Shown: piece by piece, positions 50,049 through 62,961 of the stretch
How positions within the stretch are numbered: position 1 is the first letter of the stretch
Layout: every line of letters begins with the position of its first letter
From: Motacilla alba alba
Taxonomy: Eukaryota; Chordata; Aves; Passeriformes; Motacillidae
Assembly: GCF_015832195.1 (NCBI RefSeq)
Contig: NC_052020.1
Coordinates: 5,090,254 to 5,154,253, forward strand
DNA length: 64,000 nucleotides
Reading direction: 5' to 3'
Notes under the pieces: generated by a model
Databases searched by the model: none
What the model was told of the DNA's origin: nothing
Seen by the model: only the letters and a program-made list of their open reading frames with translations
Translations under genes and position numbers: made by a program

Positions 50049-53000
50049 TCCAAGGAGCTTTTTGCACTTATTGACAATTCATAGAAGCAGGGAACTGCTT
50101 TGTCTTCTTGGTTTAAAAGAACCTGTCTTCATGGGGAAGGTAAAGCCTAAGGAAATTCACTGTGAGGTCTGGATGAGAAAGATGCAATCTGAAAAGCAAC
50201 TCACAAGAATCATGCAAATGAAAATAGGGGCTGACAGCAACTGTGCAGAGGAAATCTGCTCTAAAAAAGACTGTAATATACAGGCATGATGGGGGCAGAG
50301 GCCAGTACACATGCTGGAGGTTCTAGGATACATCACCCATCTGAAAACACCCAGGCCATAGGATTTAAACCTTTTTTACACTGCTGACCTTAGCATATTG
50401 TTTTTCTTTGAATAAATACTTTGCTATTAAAATTTTTAAAAGCAGGAAATGGACTGGAAAGACATTCCTGTCACAGCATTACTGTCAATGGGACATCAGG
50501 GAGTGTGGTCCAATTTACAACAGGACTTTAACAGGGCAGTCATCAGGATCAAAATGCTTTGTTGCAGGTCTGAAATGTCACCTTCTTCCTAGATTAGACT
50601 CTTCCTCACATCTCAAAACCCTATCCTAGGTTTCAGATGCCTGAGTTATCTTGTTGGCTAGAGATGAGTGGTTCACTTTTCCTTGAAGGTAAGCCCAGTG
50701 ACAACAACACACTTCATCCAAGAGTAATCAGGCTGCCCAAAACACAAGAAACCCAAGAATAAAAACTCCTCAGTGAAAAAGAATTCAAAAGATCTTCCTT
50801 AAAAACACCCTAACCACTGGGCTGCAGACAGCAGGACAATGAAGGAATCTACCCCCTCCCCTAAGAGAGCACACGCACAGGTTCTGATCACCTGAAACAA
50901 AAACTGGCATTTTCTCCTCCTTTTTATTTACATTGGCAAGTTCATTATGTCTGTTTGTCCTCAGTATAGAAACATAACTGGAAAATGAAATGGTTCTCTA
51001 GCTCAGGTAAAAATAATGAACAGCAGGTCTATTACATGCAGAGTTGAGGGCAAAAAGTGAGCAAGTTCAGGGAAAGAGGACAGGAAATAGAGGAAGGAAT
51101 AAACACATGAAAGAACAGACTGCTTCTTCCTATTAAGTTATCAGTCATGGTGTATAATTTTAAGCACAATGAAACAAAGCTCAAAAATTGAGGCCCAAGA
51201 CAATATGAGGCACATCTATTTGCCTTTGCTTATTTCAACAGCATAATATAAATTTGTCACAGAATCAGAACTTAATTTTAACTCTTTTCAGAAAGAACAA
51301 TTTCAAAAGCAGTAATGGGCTTCAAAAGAAAGCAAAGATCACTTCAGTCTGCATTAGTTTCTGGCTCTGTTCTCTGAAATGCTATATGTTATCGTGCAGA
51401 TGTTTGTTTTTATCTGTCACTGTGGTTTATTGTTCAGGAAGTGTAGTATCAGCTGTCTCTTCCCTGCCATCAAAGCTACTTCGTTAAAGTTAATAGTGTT
51501 TGACTTCCAGAGGATCTTTTACCAAGGTAACACAAAAAAACTTCTGCTCATCATTATTTTTACAGCAGTAAAGACACCAAATGGATGCAGTATCCCTTTT
51601 ACCTTTTAAGAAAGAAATCCACTGCACGAATTGTTGAAAGCATTTAAAAATGCTCTTTGTCTCTTGCCAAACTTCTTGAGCTGTGAGCAATCCGAATGTT
51701 AACCACACACCATCAGATTTCAGAAGATGCTGTATTAATGAGTGTCTGCTTTAGCTGGTGGAGAAGTAGTGTAGAAAGGATCCCCTGCACCTGTGTGCAC
51801 TGCCTCCTGCCCTGCATTACTCCTTAATGCCTTTAACTGCTGGTGTTACTGCCATGAAATATTCAGCAGAGCCCTGCCTCCAGCCCAGAGGAACACAATG
51901 TGAGTCTTAAAATTTAGTTACAAAACTCAATTTTATAACTATGGGTCTCTACTAAAGAACACTGAGAGAATATCAGTTCAGTCGGGTTTTTTTTGCCTTG
52001 ATTTTAATGATTGTGAAGTGTGTGATATGCTGTATAACTTTCAAAACTTCTCCTACATTTCCAAAAACATGTTCCTTTTTATGATACCGCTGCTGCTTTT
52101 TAGTCTCTTTGCATTTGCATCTCTCCTCATCTCTGTTTTCTGGAAGGTGCTATAACCACACCTGCTTTCAAGAATAAAGGTGACCCCAAATAACTGACAC
52201 TGGCTAGACAGGAGCTGGCAACACATTCTATTAATTTTAATCAGAAATTGCTGCTGAAAACCATTGATATTTAAAAGCTACTTACATAAATTAAAATGCT
52301 GCTGCTTTAAATAAAATCCTATTAATTTTCATGAAAGTACTTAAGGACTAAATGTATGGATCTTGGCATAATACACGTGTCCCATCAGCAGTAAAAAGCA
52401 AAGGCATCACACAATGATCAGGAAATTGTTCCTCTATAAAAAAAAACCCAGTAGCATCTAAAAAGACAGCACAGATATGGTCTATCATATTCCCAAATAT
52501 TTCCTAAGTCTAACAAGTGTTTATCAGCTCAAATATAAGAGGGCCCAAGCTCAAACCAACTTTACACCAAGTATGTAAAGTATGCTCCAAAAAATCATGT
52601 GTCCCTCAATAGCCTGTAGAAAAATAAAAATTAAAAGTAATATTTGATGCAGTATTAAGGTATTTCCAACCTCCTAAAACATATTACAATAAAATACCAT
52701 AAAAAGAGAGAGGAATCATCTAATACTTACAATAATAGAATAAACGTACTACAACCATTAGTTATCCCATGCACACAGCCCTTAAACATGAGGAGGAATT
52801 TCTTGTTAGCCACCTTTACCTGAATAATCTCACTTTCATCTCAGGATGCATCCAGACTATTCCTGGCATCTGGGAATACATGAGGTCCTTTAACTGAGGA
52901 ACAAGACACTAAGGCAGGTATGCACGCCTTACCCTGCTTTTAAAAATATGGGATTTTTCAATATGCTGCTCATTTTAATAATTATATTCATATTTATGTG

Positions 53001-53123
53001 CCTATCAAACAGTCTCACGTCTCAGAAAGCCGTGGCAGCTGAAGAGTATGGAACAAAGTGCAGCAAACAACATTTTCTTCCAGAGAATCTGAGATGCATT
53101 GACTCCATGTAAAATTATTGATG
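50049..53123. other. Unique noncoding DNA
   Basis: No gene supported. Frames of 65-88 codons only. An octamer-like ATTTGCAT word lies near 52113. AT-rich, low-repeat sequence with no recognised mobile element. Confidence 0.5.
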
Positions 53124-53157
53124 GCAACCAGGCTGAGAATAAACTCAGCCTGGTTGC
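53124..53157. repeat. Perfect 14-bp hairpin
   Basis: GCAACCAGGCTGAG (53124-53137) and its exact reverse complement CTCAGCCTGGTTGC (53144-53157) flank a 6-nt loop AATAAA. The stem is GC-rich against AT-rich surroundings. It ends exactly where the TAA microsatellite begins. Confidence 0.95.

Positions 53158-53223
<66 letters not shown>
53158..53223. repeat. (TAA)22 microsatellite
   Basis: Sixty-six bases of uninterrupted TAA, the purest and longest microsatellite in the window. Its left edge abuts a perfect hairpin. The purity suggests an actively mutating, polymorphic locus. Confidence 0.97.
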
Positions 53224-53225
<2 letters not shown>

Positions 53226-53472
53226 TACCATAACTAATAATTAATCTAACTATTTAATAATGACTATTTATTATTACTATAAAGTATAATTATTATAACT
53301 AATAATATAATTAATGTCTATTCGTTAATATTAATAATGTATTGATAGCTAATATATTAGTTAATATAATTAATATAACTAAGGTATATTTAATAATTAA
53401 TAGAACTAATAATTAATAATATGCATGATTAATCAATGGTTAATTAGTAATTAATAGAACTAATATCTTCTG
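53224..53472. repeat. AT-rich tract derived from TAA repeats
   Basis: About 250 bases almost wholly of TAATAA, TTAATTA, AATATTAAT and GAACTAATA words, including the phrase TAATAGAACTAATA twice at the right end. This looks like older, mutated microsatellite sequence trailing from the pure array. Confidence 0.85.
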
Positions 53473-53489
53473 CATGAATTAACCCTTCA

Positions 53490-53900
53490 GACCCCCCGAA
53501 GCAGGCGGACAGAGCAGCCCGGGGCCGGGCGCTGTGTCAGAGCCGCTGGCAGCCAGCGCAAGAGGGAGCAGTCGGGCAGCGTGTGACCCTCCCTGCCCAG
53601 GCTCCGAGTGAGACACAGAGTCAGCAATGAACTCCAAATAAAAGCCACAGACAGGGTCACGGTACCTCAGCCTGCTGCGGGACAGCCGCTGCTCAGAGCC
53701 CCCCGAGCACCCCAAAAACGAGAGCCCGCTTCAGCCAAGGCAGTCTGACCCTGCCCAGCACTGGCCCCGCTCCCTGCTGTCCCCACGGGCTGTCCCCTCC
53801 CTGCTAGAGGAGTCACTGCAAAATGAGCAGTGACAGCTGCTTTCCCCCTCGCTGCGATATGCAGATGTTCCCGGGGATCACAGGACTTGGGTGCAGTTAT
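53490..53900. promoter_or_regulatory. CpG-rich patch, possible CpG-island promoter
   Basis: About 400 bases with roughly 20 CpG dinucleotides and GC-rich words (CCCGGGGCCGGGCGCTG, CAGCCGCTGCTCAG, CCCTCGCTGCGATATG), in a window that is otherwise CpG-poor. Overlapping minus-strand frames of 97 and 78 codons cover it, which is expected in stop-poor GC-rich DNA. It could be a small promoter island for an unseen gene or lncRNA, a GC-rich remnant of an old insertion, or an exon. I recognise no protein in it. It is the strongest candidate for a gene-associated feature in this window, but the evidence is compositional only. Confidence 0.35.
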
Positions 53901-55501
53901 TTCATTTTGGGACTGCGGCTGCACTGCAAATCCAGTGAATGCCATCAGAGGGTACCACACCAGTCTCTGTGTGCTCCTGTATTTTGATTCATTTCAAACG
54001 CTCTAAGAAAATACTGGAGGTCAGCTTGCTTTTACAGATTTTCTCCCGTCCTGAGGAAGCCAGTAGGCTGCAGTGCACGCTGAAATACACCCAGAGGAAT
54101 CTGTAAGTCTGGTGGACCCGGTTGTTTTACTGACAAAAGTGATCCTTCTGCAGAAATCGGGAAGCTCCTCAAGCCCAGCTCGTTGCCACAGTTTGCTGTG
54201 ATGTTCTTCCAGATTAGCACAGCTGTAGCACTTCCTGTGTCTGCTGTCTGGAAACCACCTTCTCCAGTACCCAGGACTATTCCCTCTTTTAGTCCTTAAA
54301 GAAAACCTTTAGTTTCATATTTGCAAAACACGAAGTTAAATACAACCACCTCCTGTCTGTGATTAGCAATCTTTGCCACTACAGCTAAACAGTGTTTCAA
54401 AATAAGAGCTTGATATGTAATTGCCACTGTAAAAGAAGTACTCTTACACCAAGGTGCCTAAAGAGAACTGATTAAAAAAACCCAGAAACCAAAAACCAAG
54501 CAAGCAAATAGATAAGAAAAAAAGATAAGAAGCAGAGAAGCAGGCAGAGTTCACTTCTAATCCAGAGCTTCAATCAAGAGCTATTTTTACAGAACACATA
54601 TATTTCATAAATTACTTATCCTATTACAATATTTAAGTCTCCATAACAACTCTGAGAAAGAAAACTGTAAATTACCAGAGAGAAAAATCCTCCACCCAGC
54701 GATTATTCGTGCAAGTACTTATTGCACTTCTCAGATAACTTTATAAAATAAATTCACAAGCACAAAACCCCACCCAAATTCCACAGAAGCCAGCGTGACT
54801 CCCTCCACAGAAGCAATGAGAGCTGCACTGACTCCACATTGCTCACAGCACCACAGACCACATTCCGTCCATTAGCATTTTGAAAGCCATTAAAATACTA
54901 AAGGTAGGATACACTAAATACTTTTTTTTAAAGGCCACGCCTTTTCAATCAGTTTTCCATAAGCTTTTTCATAAATTGAAAGGATTATCACCCCAACTAA
55001 ACCTTGAAACTACTACTCTACAACACCTGCAAGCAATTTTTATCTCCAAAGATTTGCTGAAGTTAAATTTCGCCAGCTGAAAAGACCATGATCATTATTA
55101 AAAGAAATGCAGCAAAATCCCCTAAGTGCAGCAGCATCTGAACTGCAGGTCTATAAATCAGCCAGTTAGTTTAATTATAAAGAGTGTATTTATAGTGGAA
55201 TCACTCCAAAAACATTACAGATAGGCCAATTAGTTACAGGCTTCCCTCAGAATAAAGTGAACATAAGCTGTATTCTTACTTCTGTAGGTTACGTGAAGAT
55301 TTTCATCTGGAAGAAGAAGTTTAATTATTTAAATTCGCATTCTCCTCTTTGTTTTTTACTTACTGCATGCTGTTGTTAAGCAAAGGAAAGATTTAAGGGT
55401 TTTTAACCAAAGTATCTGTTGGAAGTTCCAAGTAAAGCCTTGACAGGGTCCAGCTTGCCAAGAACTGTGTTCTTACCAGTAAGCAAGGAAATCCATCCAG
55501 C
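53901..55501. other. Unique noncoding DNA with an exon-like segment
   Basis: 54038-54102 is bounded by TTTTACAG on the left and GTAAGT on the right and has one open frame out of three (21 codons). It lies about 140 bases downstream of the CpG-rich patch. Elsewhere this stretch is AT-rich with no repeat or domain. The exon reading is speculative because splice-like words occur often by chance. Confidence 0.3.
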
Positions 55502-55528
55502 TTTTTTTTTTTTTTTTTTTTTTTTTTT
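55502..55528. repeat. Poly-T tract, 27 nt
   Basis: A run of 27 T followed by GGGAAAAAAAAG. It yields artificial poly-Lys (minus) or poly-Phe (plus) stretches in open frames. No retrocopy body or target duplication recognised. Confidence 0.9.
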
Positions 55529-55728
55529 GGGAAAAAAAAGACATTTCCCTTGGAATTCATTTTCTGTTCTGAGGATTTGGTGTGCACACTGCCCAAGGCA
55601 AACACACACCTTTCCCCAAGGACAGGGAGATCCCTGATCATCCAGAGGCTCCCGTGGCAGCAATGCCCCAGCCAGGGCAGGGCCTCGGCAGCTGGGTCCC
55701 CACTCAGGACACAGCCCAGGCCGGCCAG

Positions 55729-56286
55729 TGTCACCCACTTGGAACCCTGGTTTCTGAGAATTTCAGACTTTCTGTGCTGACAGGCACTGACCCCCAAGAG
55801 CACACTGCATTTGACCTGAGGCTGTGGAGAAGGCTTCCAAAATGGAATGACAGAACTGGGATTGTGGGTGTGGAGTTTGAATAGAAGGGTGTAATATCAC
55901 AGGGTGGAAAACTTAGAGTATAAGGGTTTAGAATATAGTAATATATATAAAGCAAGATGGAGGTTTTAGGGTGGAGGCTGGTCCTTCTGCTTCACCTTCT
56001 TCTCCATGGGTTTGGGTGGTTTTGTGTAATTGGATAAAAAGTCCACACTGTGGGCATGGGTGGTTGGTTATTGGGTTAAAAGTAAAAATAATTTAGGTGT
56101 CATTTCTTAATTGGACAATTTATCCTTAAAAGGCCTTGTAGAGACAGACAGGGCTCAATTTTTAGTTTGTTAGAGTGAAGAGCTATAGAACTCAGGGTTT
56201 GTGAGACTGTAACACAGATAAGAACTAATAAACATCTGAGTCCCAACAAGAAATACCCTTTCACACATTTATCCCCGACCCTAACA
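55729..56286 (+). mobile_element. Solo LTR, passerine type, related to the 39-kb LTR
   Basis: Recognised by the series CTTGGAACCCTGG, GGCACTGACCCCCAAGAGC, TGTGGAGTTTGAATAGAAGG, AATATCACAGGGTGGAAAAC and GCAAGATGGAGG. AATAAA is at 56227-56232 and the end is ACCCTAACA at 56286. It shares the order GAGTTTGA, CACAGGGTG, GGGTTTA/GGCATTTA, GATGGAGG and a terminal CTAACA with the LTR ending at 39407, so the two belong to related families. The 5' boundary (TGTCACCC at 55729) is a guess, since no target duplication was found. No retroviral coding region follows. Confidence 0.75.
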
Positions 56287-59200
56287 AAAAGAAGTTAAGA
56301 CTCCCCAACCCACTGCTTGTTCCAAGGCATTTTTTTGTGAGGAAGACCCAAGGTTTTGTTCAGAAATACCATGGCCTCCCATGGGTATAGCCCCGGTGCC
56401 GGGGCGGGAGGGGAGCGCAGACCCCGCTGCCAGAGAGGGCTGAGAAATGGCTGGGGGTAGGGAAAAGGTCCTGACCTGTGTGTGTGTGTTTTGAGGAAAG
56501 GGGCAGCCTCTTCAGGCCGTGCATTTGACCTCCTTACCTCGGGAAAAGGCTACAGTGTGAAGGACTGCCCTAGTATTTTCAAGGATAATTTGTTCTAAAG
56601 ACGTGAACACCAATGTGATGGAGAAGTAAAATGAGCGTGTTCCAAACCATCCATGATACAACACTGACCCCTCAATGAATCCAAATCTGGCATCCCTGAT
56701 GTGCCCGTGAAGGAAAAAGACACTTGTTTTATCCAGATTAGATGGCATGAAGGTGAATACTGTGCTGTCACCTCATCCGAGACTTTAGCACGAAGCAGAT
56801 CTGTGGTACATGGTTACCTGGGGTTTTCTTCTCTGTGGACTCTATTGTATCACACTGAAGGGTTTGTACCATCTAATGAGAAAGGGGTGGGTGTATCAGA
56901 GCAAGACTGGCTTTCCTGGAAGTATTATTAGCCCTGAGCAGGTTATTAAAAGGGCCTTTGGATTGCAGTCACAAAAAGAGGGCTGAATTTCAAAGGTAAC
57001 TCAGCACAACAGAGCTGAGCAGGAACAACTTTGCATAACTGCCAAGCAGAATATGGCTGACACTCAACAATTCAAAAAAAAAAAAGCAGAAACATGATAA
57101 GAATAGAAAGGATGTTCATTTTCAAGCAGAAGATAAGATATGGAATAAAGTTCATTCTCAGAATAGTGCAGAGAAAGATTTTATGGCTGCATTATCCTCA
57201 AGCCAGAAGATTCCTCACCGAGTTATTTAAGTAATAGGGTAAACTGAGCCCCAGTGCTTGCTGCACACAAGGTGTGCCAGTCCTGGCACACTTACACCTC
57301 TGGGGATTCTGGCAGCCTTTATTCTGGAGCTCTGGTAGAATTTTTTATATTCATTTTTTATATTCTTTACATGTCCATCTGATTTTATGCACATGGACAT
57401 CACGCTTATTGATTCCTTTATGTTCTTTACCTCAGATATTCTGGTTTCAGCTCTCCCTCAAGAAGAGGCAATAACCACGGAGAGGATGGCCACTCTATAA
57501 CCTCCCACATGCCAGTGATGTTAACTTTCCTTCCTTTTTTTCATTACATGTACATAATTTCTACCCATGTGCATCTTTAGTTAAGACATTGGTTAATACA
57601 TGGGAGAAGGAGAGCTTGGGAAGGGGGAGGTGCTGGACAGCAGGGCTCAGCTCAGAGAAAGGATTCCTCGCTGCCTGTTAAGCATGGCACACTCTGCAAA
57701 ATCAAAATTTACTGGAGAAGCAGAAAACAAATGGATTGCCAAGGCTTGTGACACCTGCAAGACAAGGCAGGGAAAAGTCACTTGGCAAGACAAAGGCGAA
57801 ACTGCACGTGTTTTTTAAGCCAAGGAAAGTTAAAACAGAATAAAAGTCTACAAAGAAATCAGTAAAATTACATAAGTTTCCTGTAGACCTATCTGCAAGT
57901 ATGCATTTAAACGTCCAAGGTGATGCAGGACACTCCTAATGTGTGGAGTGTGAGTATTTGGAGTCTGTTACCAAACCAGGAAGGGTTGTGAATGATTTTT
58001 AGCTGTTAGGAAGCTGGAGGTGCAATTGTAACCTGATGGAAGCGTTGCAGGTTTGCATGCTGAGTCTCAGTTTCATCATCATTTCAGATTCCTTCACATC
58101 CTTGGGCAAATCACCTGATTCTGGCAGGTCTCATTCTTCTTCTGTAATAGAAATCTGTTGGTAATATTTCCCTTTGTCCAAGCAGACAATAAACTCTTCC
58201 AAACAAGAACAGGCTCTTGCCTAAAAGTGCTACAGTAATAAAAATACTGATTCCTGAGATTTTTTTTGTTCAGATTTCAGTAAATTCATGGTTAATTAAG
58301 GAGGTATATCCAGGTTTGAAAGATTTGATGATATTTGAAAATGTTACTAATTGTTGTCTAAGGGGATACACCAGAATTCACCAGAAGTTCATTGGTCACC
58401 TTTGCAGGTCATGAAGATGTATTTTGATTAGTGAGATGTGGAAAGGAACAGCAGTCTTTTCCAGTGCCCTTCTGTCCTACTGTTCCTTTCATATTTTTCT
58501 CCCACTCCCAGCTTCACTTCATTTTCCATGCTGCCTCTTATAGTTTGAATAACTTCCCATCTGCCACATGCCAAATCTCCTTTAGATCCTTCCTTAAAAC
58601 CACTTCCTTCTCACAGCCTACTTAGGCTGATATTTTCACCAAGACATCTCCATTCATTCCCCATCTGAACTATTGTGCCATAAATCATATTTGTCTTGCT
58701 CAGTTTGTCAGCACTAAACATAAAACATGTCCTGGACATTCTAGCAGTCATTCCCAGTCTGCTGCCGCATGAATGATAGCGGGGTCTTCTATCAATTTCT
58801 GTACATTTCCCAGCAGGACAGAGGAGAAAAAATAATTCAAAGAACTTCCCCACAGCCTTCAAGGCTTGTCTGTATTACACAGCTGGGAACAAACATTTTT
58901 TGCTCCTGTGAACTACAACTCACAGCATTATTAGCCAACCAAAGGTTAAATGGAAGTAACAAATGTTTGTTTCTCTTGCATCCGACAGTTCCTTACACAT
59001 ACACAAACATCTCAGCAGAAACTGAAACATTTCTTCCTTCTTGGTTCTGGTAGCCAGTTTCAAATGACATGGCAACTGAAACTGAGCAGGAAAAAATAGT
59101 AATAGAATAATAGAATAAAATAATAGAAATAATCATAGAAAAATAATTACTAGTCCTATTATTACTACTAATAATAGAAAAAAACACCAGAAATAGAATT

Positions 59201-62200
59201 AATGATAATAGAAAAAAAATTAGTCCTTAAAAGTCAATAGCAAATAAGAACCATTTAAAATTTGATGAGAAAGATCTGTTAATGGTTTTCAAAATTAATT
59301 TTGTCAGGTCATATTTAGTCAACCAGCTCTCTATTTCAATGGTGAAGATTAATGCTTTTTCCATGAAACTAATGCCAAAACTTTGACTCACTGGAAATAA
59401 AGCATTAGTTTAAAGAGCTACTCATTATCATTTGTTTTACAGTAAAAAACTGAATTTCTTGCATTGAGATATAAACCATTTTGTCACATAACAGTATGCT
59501 GGACAAGACCTGGAAGGTGACCTGTGCACAAATAGCTCAACCACTGGTGCCAAGTTCCCAACAACTGTAACACTTGCTCAGTTCAAGGGAAAGTGAAGTT
59601 CCATTTGCTCAGACTGTTGAATTAGGTTAACTTCCCTGTGTAAAATAGATTACAATGCACAGCTTACCGGAGCCTGGGGATTAATGTCATTTTCCTAACC
59701 CACAGGATCGGGGATGCTCCTTTAATATCAGCAAATAAAATCCTGGCATAAGGCAAAGAGTTTTAACAGATTGTAACTACAAAGTAATGACTGGAAAATA
59801 CCTTTACACCTTCAGTATGTATTGCTGCTCTGTGAAAGACACCAACAATAGATCCTGAGATCACCTTCAGGCCTGCCAAGGCTTTAGTCCCACAAGAAAG
59901 CAGCAAAACTTGGGAAAGGATGAATGGAAATGGATGGCGTCCAGCCCCTTGTGGGATAAATTCATGTTTGTTTGAAATCAAAATAAAAATCTTACTTGGG
60001 CACTGAAAATCTACAGCTAATATCTAAATGAGACAAGAAGAAGGAAATATAGCAATGATTATTTGTTTGACATATAATTATATTAACTGTCAGAGTTGGA
60101 GTGTGGTAAAATCATACCAGGAATTCCTGCAAAAATCCTTCAAATCCTCCCAAATTTCCCAGAAAGTACAGTGGGCAGGAGTTGTTATTCTGACATAAGT
60201 TTAGATGGGTGTATTTTATTTTATGCTGTATTCAAACCTTTATCCTTTTGTTGTTTAGTTGTTTTTTGTTTGTTTTTTTTTTCAGGGCACATATTTTTGT
60301 CAATTTTGCTCTCAAAACAAATTATGTTTTCTGAAATTTATTCTCTACAAAATATTTAGACTGATTCTTAACCTACCAAGATCTGAAACTAGTATTTTTG
60401 GCTTTAGGAATGCTCTAAAATGACAAAGTTGAGAAAGCACTGGCAGATAATGCCTTTGCAAGTGGGTACAGATGTATTGCAGAGAAGCTGAGGAATCTGC
60501 AGAATTCCTTCATCCAAATGGGTTCAACACTCCTTGCTTTCCCTACAACGTCAACGATTTGATGTGTGTCACATTTCTTGGAATTACCATCATTGTGAAT
60601 TTTGGGATTTTGCGGGCTGTTTAAGCCCTTGCTTCTGAATGTGTGTACTAAATATTTGGAAACTCTGAATTATCTGAAGGAACTACTGGTGAAACCATTG
60701 TTAAAGCAGAGGCAATTCAGAGCACATATAAACAGTAGGAACTGTGCTGGTGTTGAGGCTGCCGAAGTTCCTAATGCTGGTCATGGTTTTGGTTCCACGA
60801 CACAAAATGAACGTTGGGATTTTTCAGAGGACAGACGAGTAGTTTCTTTTATAGAAAGATAACTTTCTTTTAGAAAGCAATATATCTATGGTGTGTCTCC
60901 ACTTGGCTGCATAAAAATGGAAGCATTCAAGGCTTCTAGCTACCACTAATAAGTTGTGCATGTCCAAAACCACCGCGGATTCTTATGCTAACAGCTTCTT
61001 GTTCCGCATCCAGAAGGGCTCAGTTTGGAAATGAGAACCTGATCTTTCTCTACAGACAGCGTTCCAAGTTCATTTGGATCTTCATCTTTGAAGAAGAGAC
61101 TTTTCCCCCTTTTTCACATTATTGCAGACAGGAATTGTTCGGGTACATTTGTGAGAGCTCACCACCTTCATTTCAACCTCTCTGCCTCTAATTCAGGAAT
61201 GCGCTTCAGCAAATCCATCACTCTGAGCTGTGGGCAGACTACAGACTTATTCAGCAATTTTGTGAATGGGAATGTTTTCTTACAAACCATACAGTTGGAA
61301 CCTACTAAATACTCACTGCCACACAGCACAAGAAAGAATTACATCCTAGAATTACAAGGGTGAGCTGTTCTAGGAAGAGCACACACACACAAAACAAAAA
61401 AAATATCCAAAAAACCCTGGAGGAAAGATATTGTTTAGAAATAAAGTTGCTAGATACAATTGAAGGAACAGGCTCCTTGAAGAAGAAATTTTACATTGCC
61501 ATTTGAGTTTTTACATTGCCGTTTTAAAGTCAGATGGAACTTGAGCAGTTGAGTGAAAAACAGTAGTTCTCACTCATTCAGTTGCCTGAAAGCAGAATTT
61601 TCAGAACTGGGAGCTAAGAAGGAAGCTTAAAGAGGCTGCTTCAAGGAGACTGTAAGGTTCTGCTAAATCACACTTGATGTTCTGGTAGCCTGAGTGGCAG
61701 CAGGGAGTGGCACTGCTGTTAGGAAGCCAACCCTGCTGGACACAGGGCAGGGTTAAATCCACCTCTGCTCTGTGCTGGGGAGAGATTCAGTGCCTGGCTC
61801 AGAGGGAGGGTGTTTGCAATTGAGGACAATACTGTTTACATTTCAGAAGCCTGTATATTTTTACAAAAATAGCTATCATCACCATCATCTGATGCCAACT
61901 CTGTAGTACATGCAGTGATTCAGCTCCTGATTGCAGCAAAGTTTTTGAGGATCCGTGCTGCCATCCCTCCAAAGAGCCCCAATACTCAGAGCTCAGGAAA
62001 GCCCGGGTATTTTGTGTCCACAGGATGTTGCACTGCCCACGTTGTTGATTTCTTGATTCAACCAAACCTCTGTGTTGCAGTTACTCAACATTGCCGCAGG
62101 ATTTCCAGTCTGCGGGTGAAGTTCAGAGCTGTTACCCCAGCAGCCTGCCCTGGCTTGCTGCATGACACAGAAAATACTTGTGGTAACTGATTAGCAATAG

Positions 62201-62961
62201 ATTGTTTTTATAACGGTGTGTTTCTGTACACATGCCCTCCTCCAACATCCCTTCCCTATTCCCAGGACACAGATACCAACTCAGTAGTCACAGACTGCTA
62301 TATTACATCAGAGAGCCTCATTAAATCACTGCAGACACAATTATCTTTTGTATCCATCAAAGCATGAAAGGTTACCTGAGTTACTAAAAAATTCCAGGCG
62401 TGTCTTCCTAATAAACAACAGCACAGTGATTAATTGCTGAAAGAATCTGGTGCTTTAAGAGTAGCTTTTATTTGGAAAGTTGAACATACTCATTCACCAG
62501 ACAACTGAACTCTCCACTTCTCACTTTCTCAGGTCACCTGCAAGCACTAGAGATTTATGTGAGCAAGAAATATTGTTACTTTTTAACATGGTGGTGTTTT
62601 TTTAAGCAACATATTTCAGATAGAGATTTAGCCGCGCGATGCATACAAAGAAGGAGACTTTGCCTTGAGAGGATTTGGTATGAACTGGGTCACAAAGGCA
62701 ATTAAAAGTCGTAAACCAGATGTATTATGTCTGTTCTATCCTTTTCCTTTGTGTCAACGGGTGAAATCGCAGCATGGTACGCCCTGGTTCATTTTGTCAT
62801 TCTAAAGCTAGAAATGATGTAAATTAAAAAGCAGCTCTTTCTTTTTTTTTTTTTTTTTAGTGTTGTGAAAGACAGTCATTCCACTTAAAGCAGAAAATGC
62901 ATGTGAACTTTTCAAGATTCTGATTTTATGAAGTACACTCCACAGTCTGTATTCACTTTGT
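56287..62961. other. Long unique noncoding stretch
   Basis: No gene supported over 6.7 kb. A short GC-rich patch with a GCCCCGG/CCGGGGC palindrome lies at 56390-56405. An AT-rich (TAGAATAA)-type simple repeat covers about 59097-59220. T-runs lie near 60269 and 62846-62860. Frames of up to 94 codons (for example 60602-60862 and 61915-62190) have no recognised domain. 62600-62830 contains isolated CpGs in otherwise AT-rich, complex sequence that may be a conserved element. Confidence 0.5.
59097..59220. repeat. Degenerate (TAGAATAA)n simple repeat
   Basis: Repeated AATAGAATAATAGAATAAA and ATAATAGAAAAA words on both sides of a short ATTACTAGTCC insert. The open frames across it are translations of the repeat. 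Confidence 0.8.

Noticed and set aside
53124..53157. Hairpin considered as a bacterial-type terminator
   Set aside because: No T-tract follows (TAA repeats do), and nothing else in the window is bacterial.
55393..55803. 136-codon minus frame with a poly-lysine stretch
   Set aside because: The lysines are the T27 homopolymer read in reverse; flanking sequence has no domain and part lies in the LTR.
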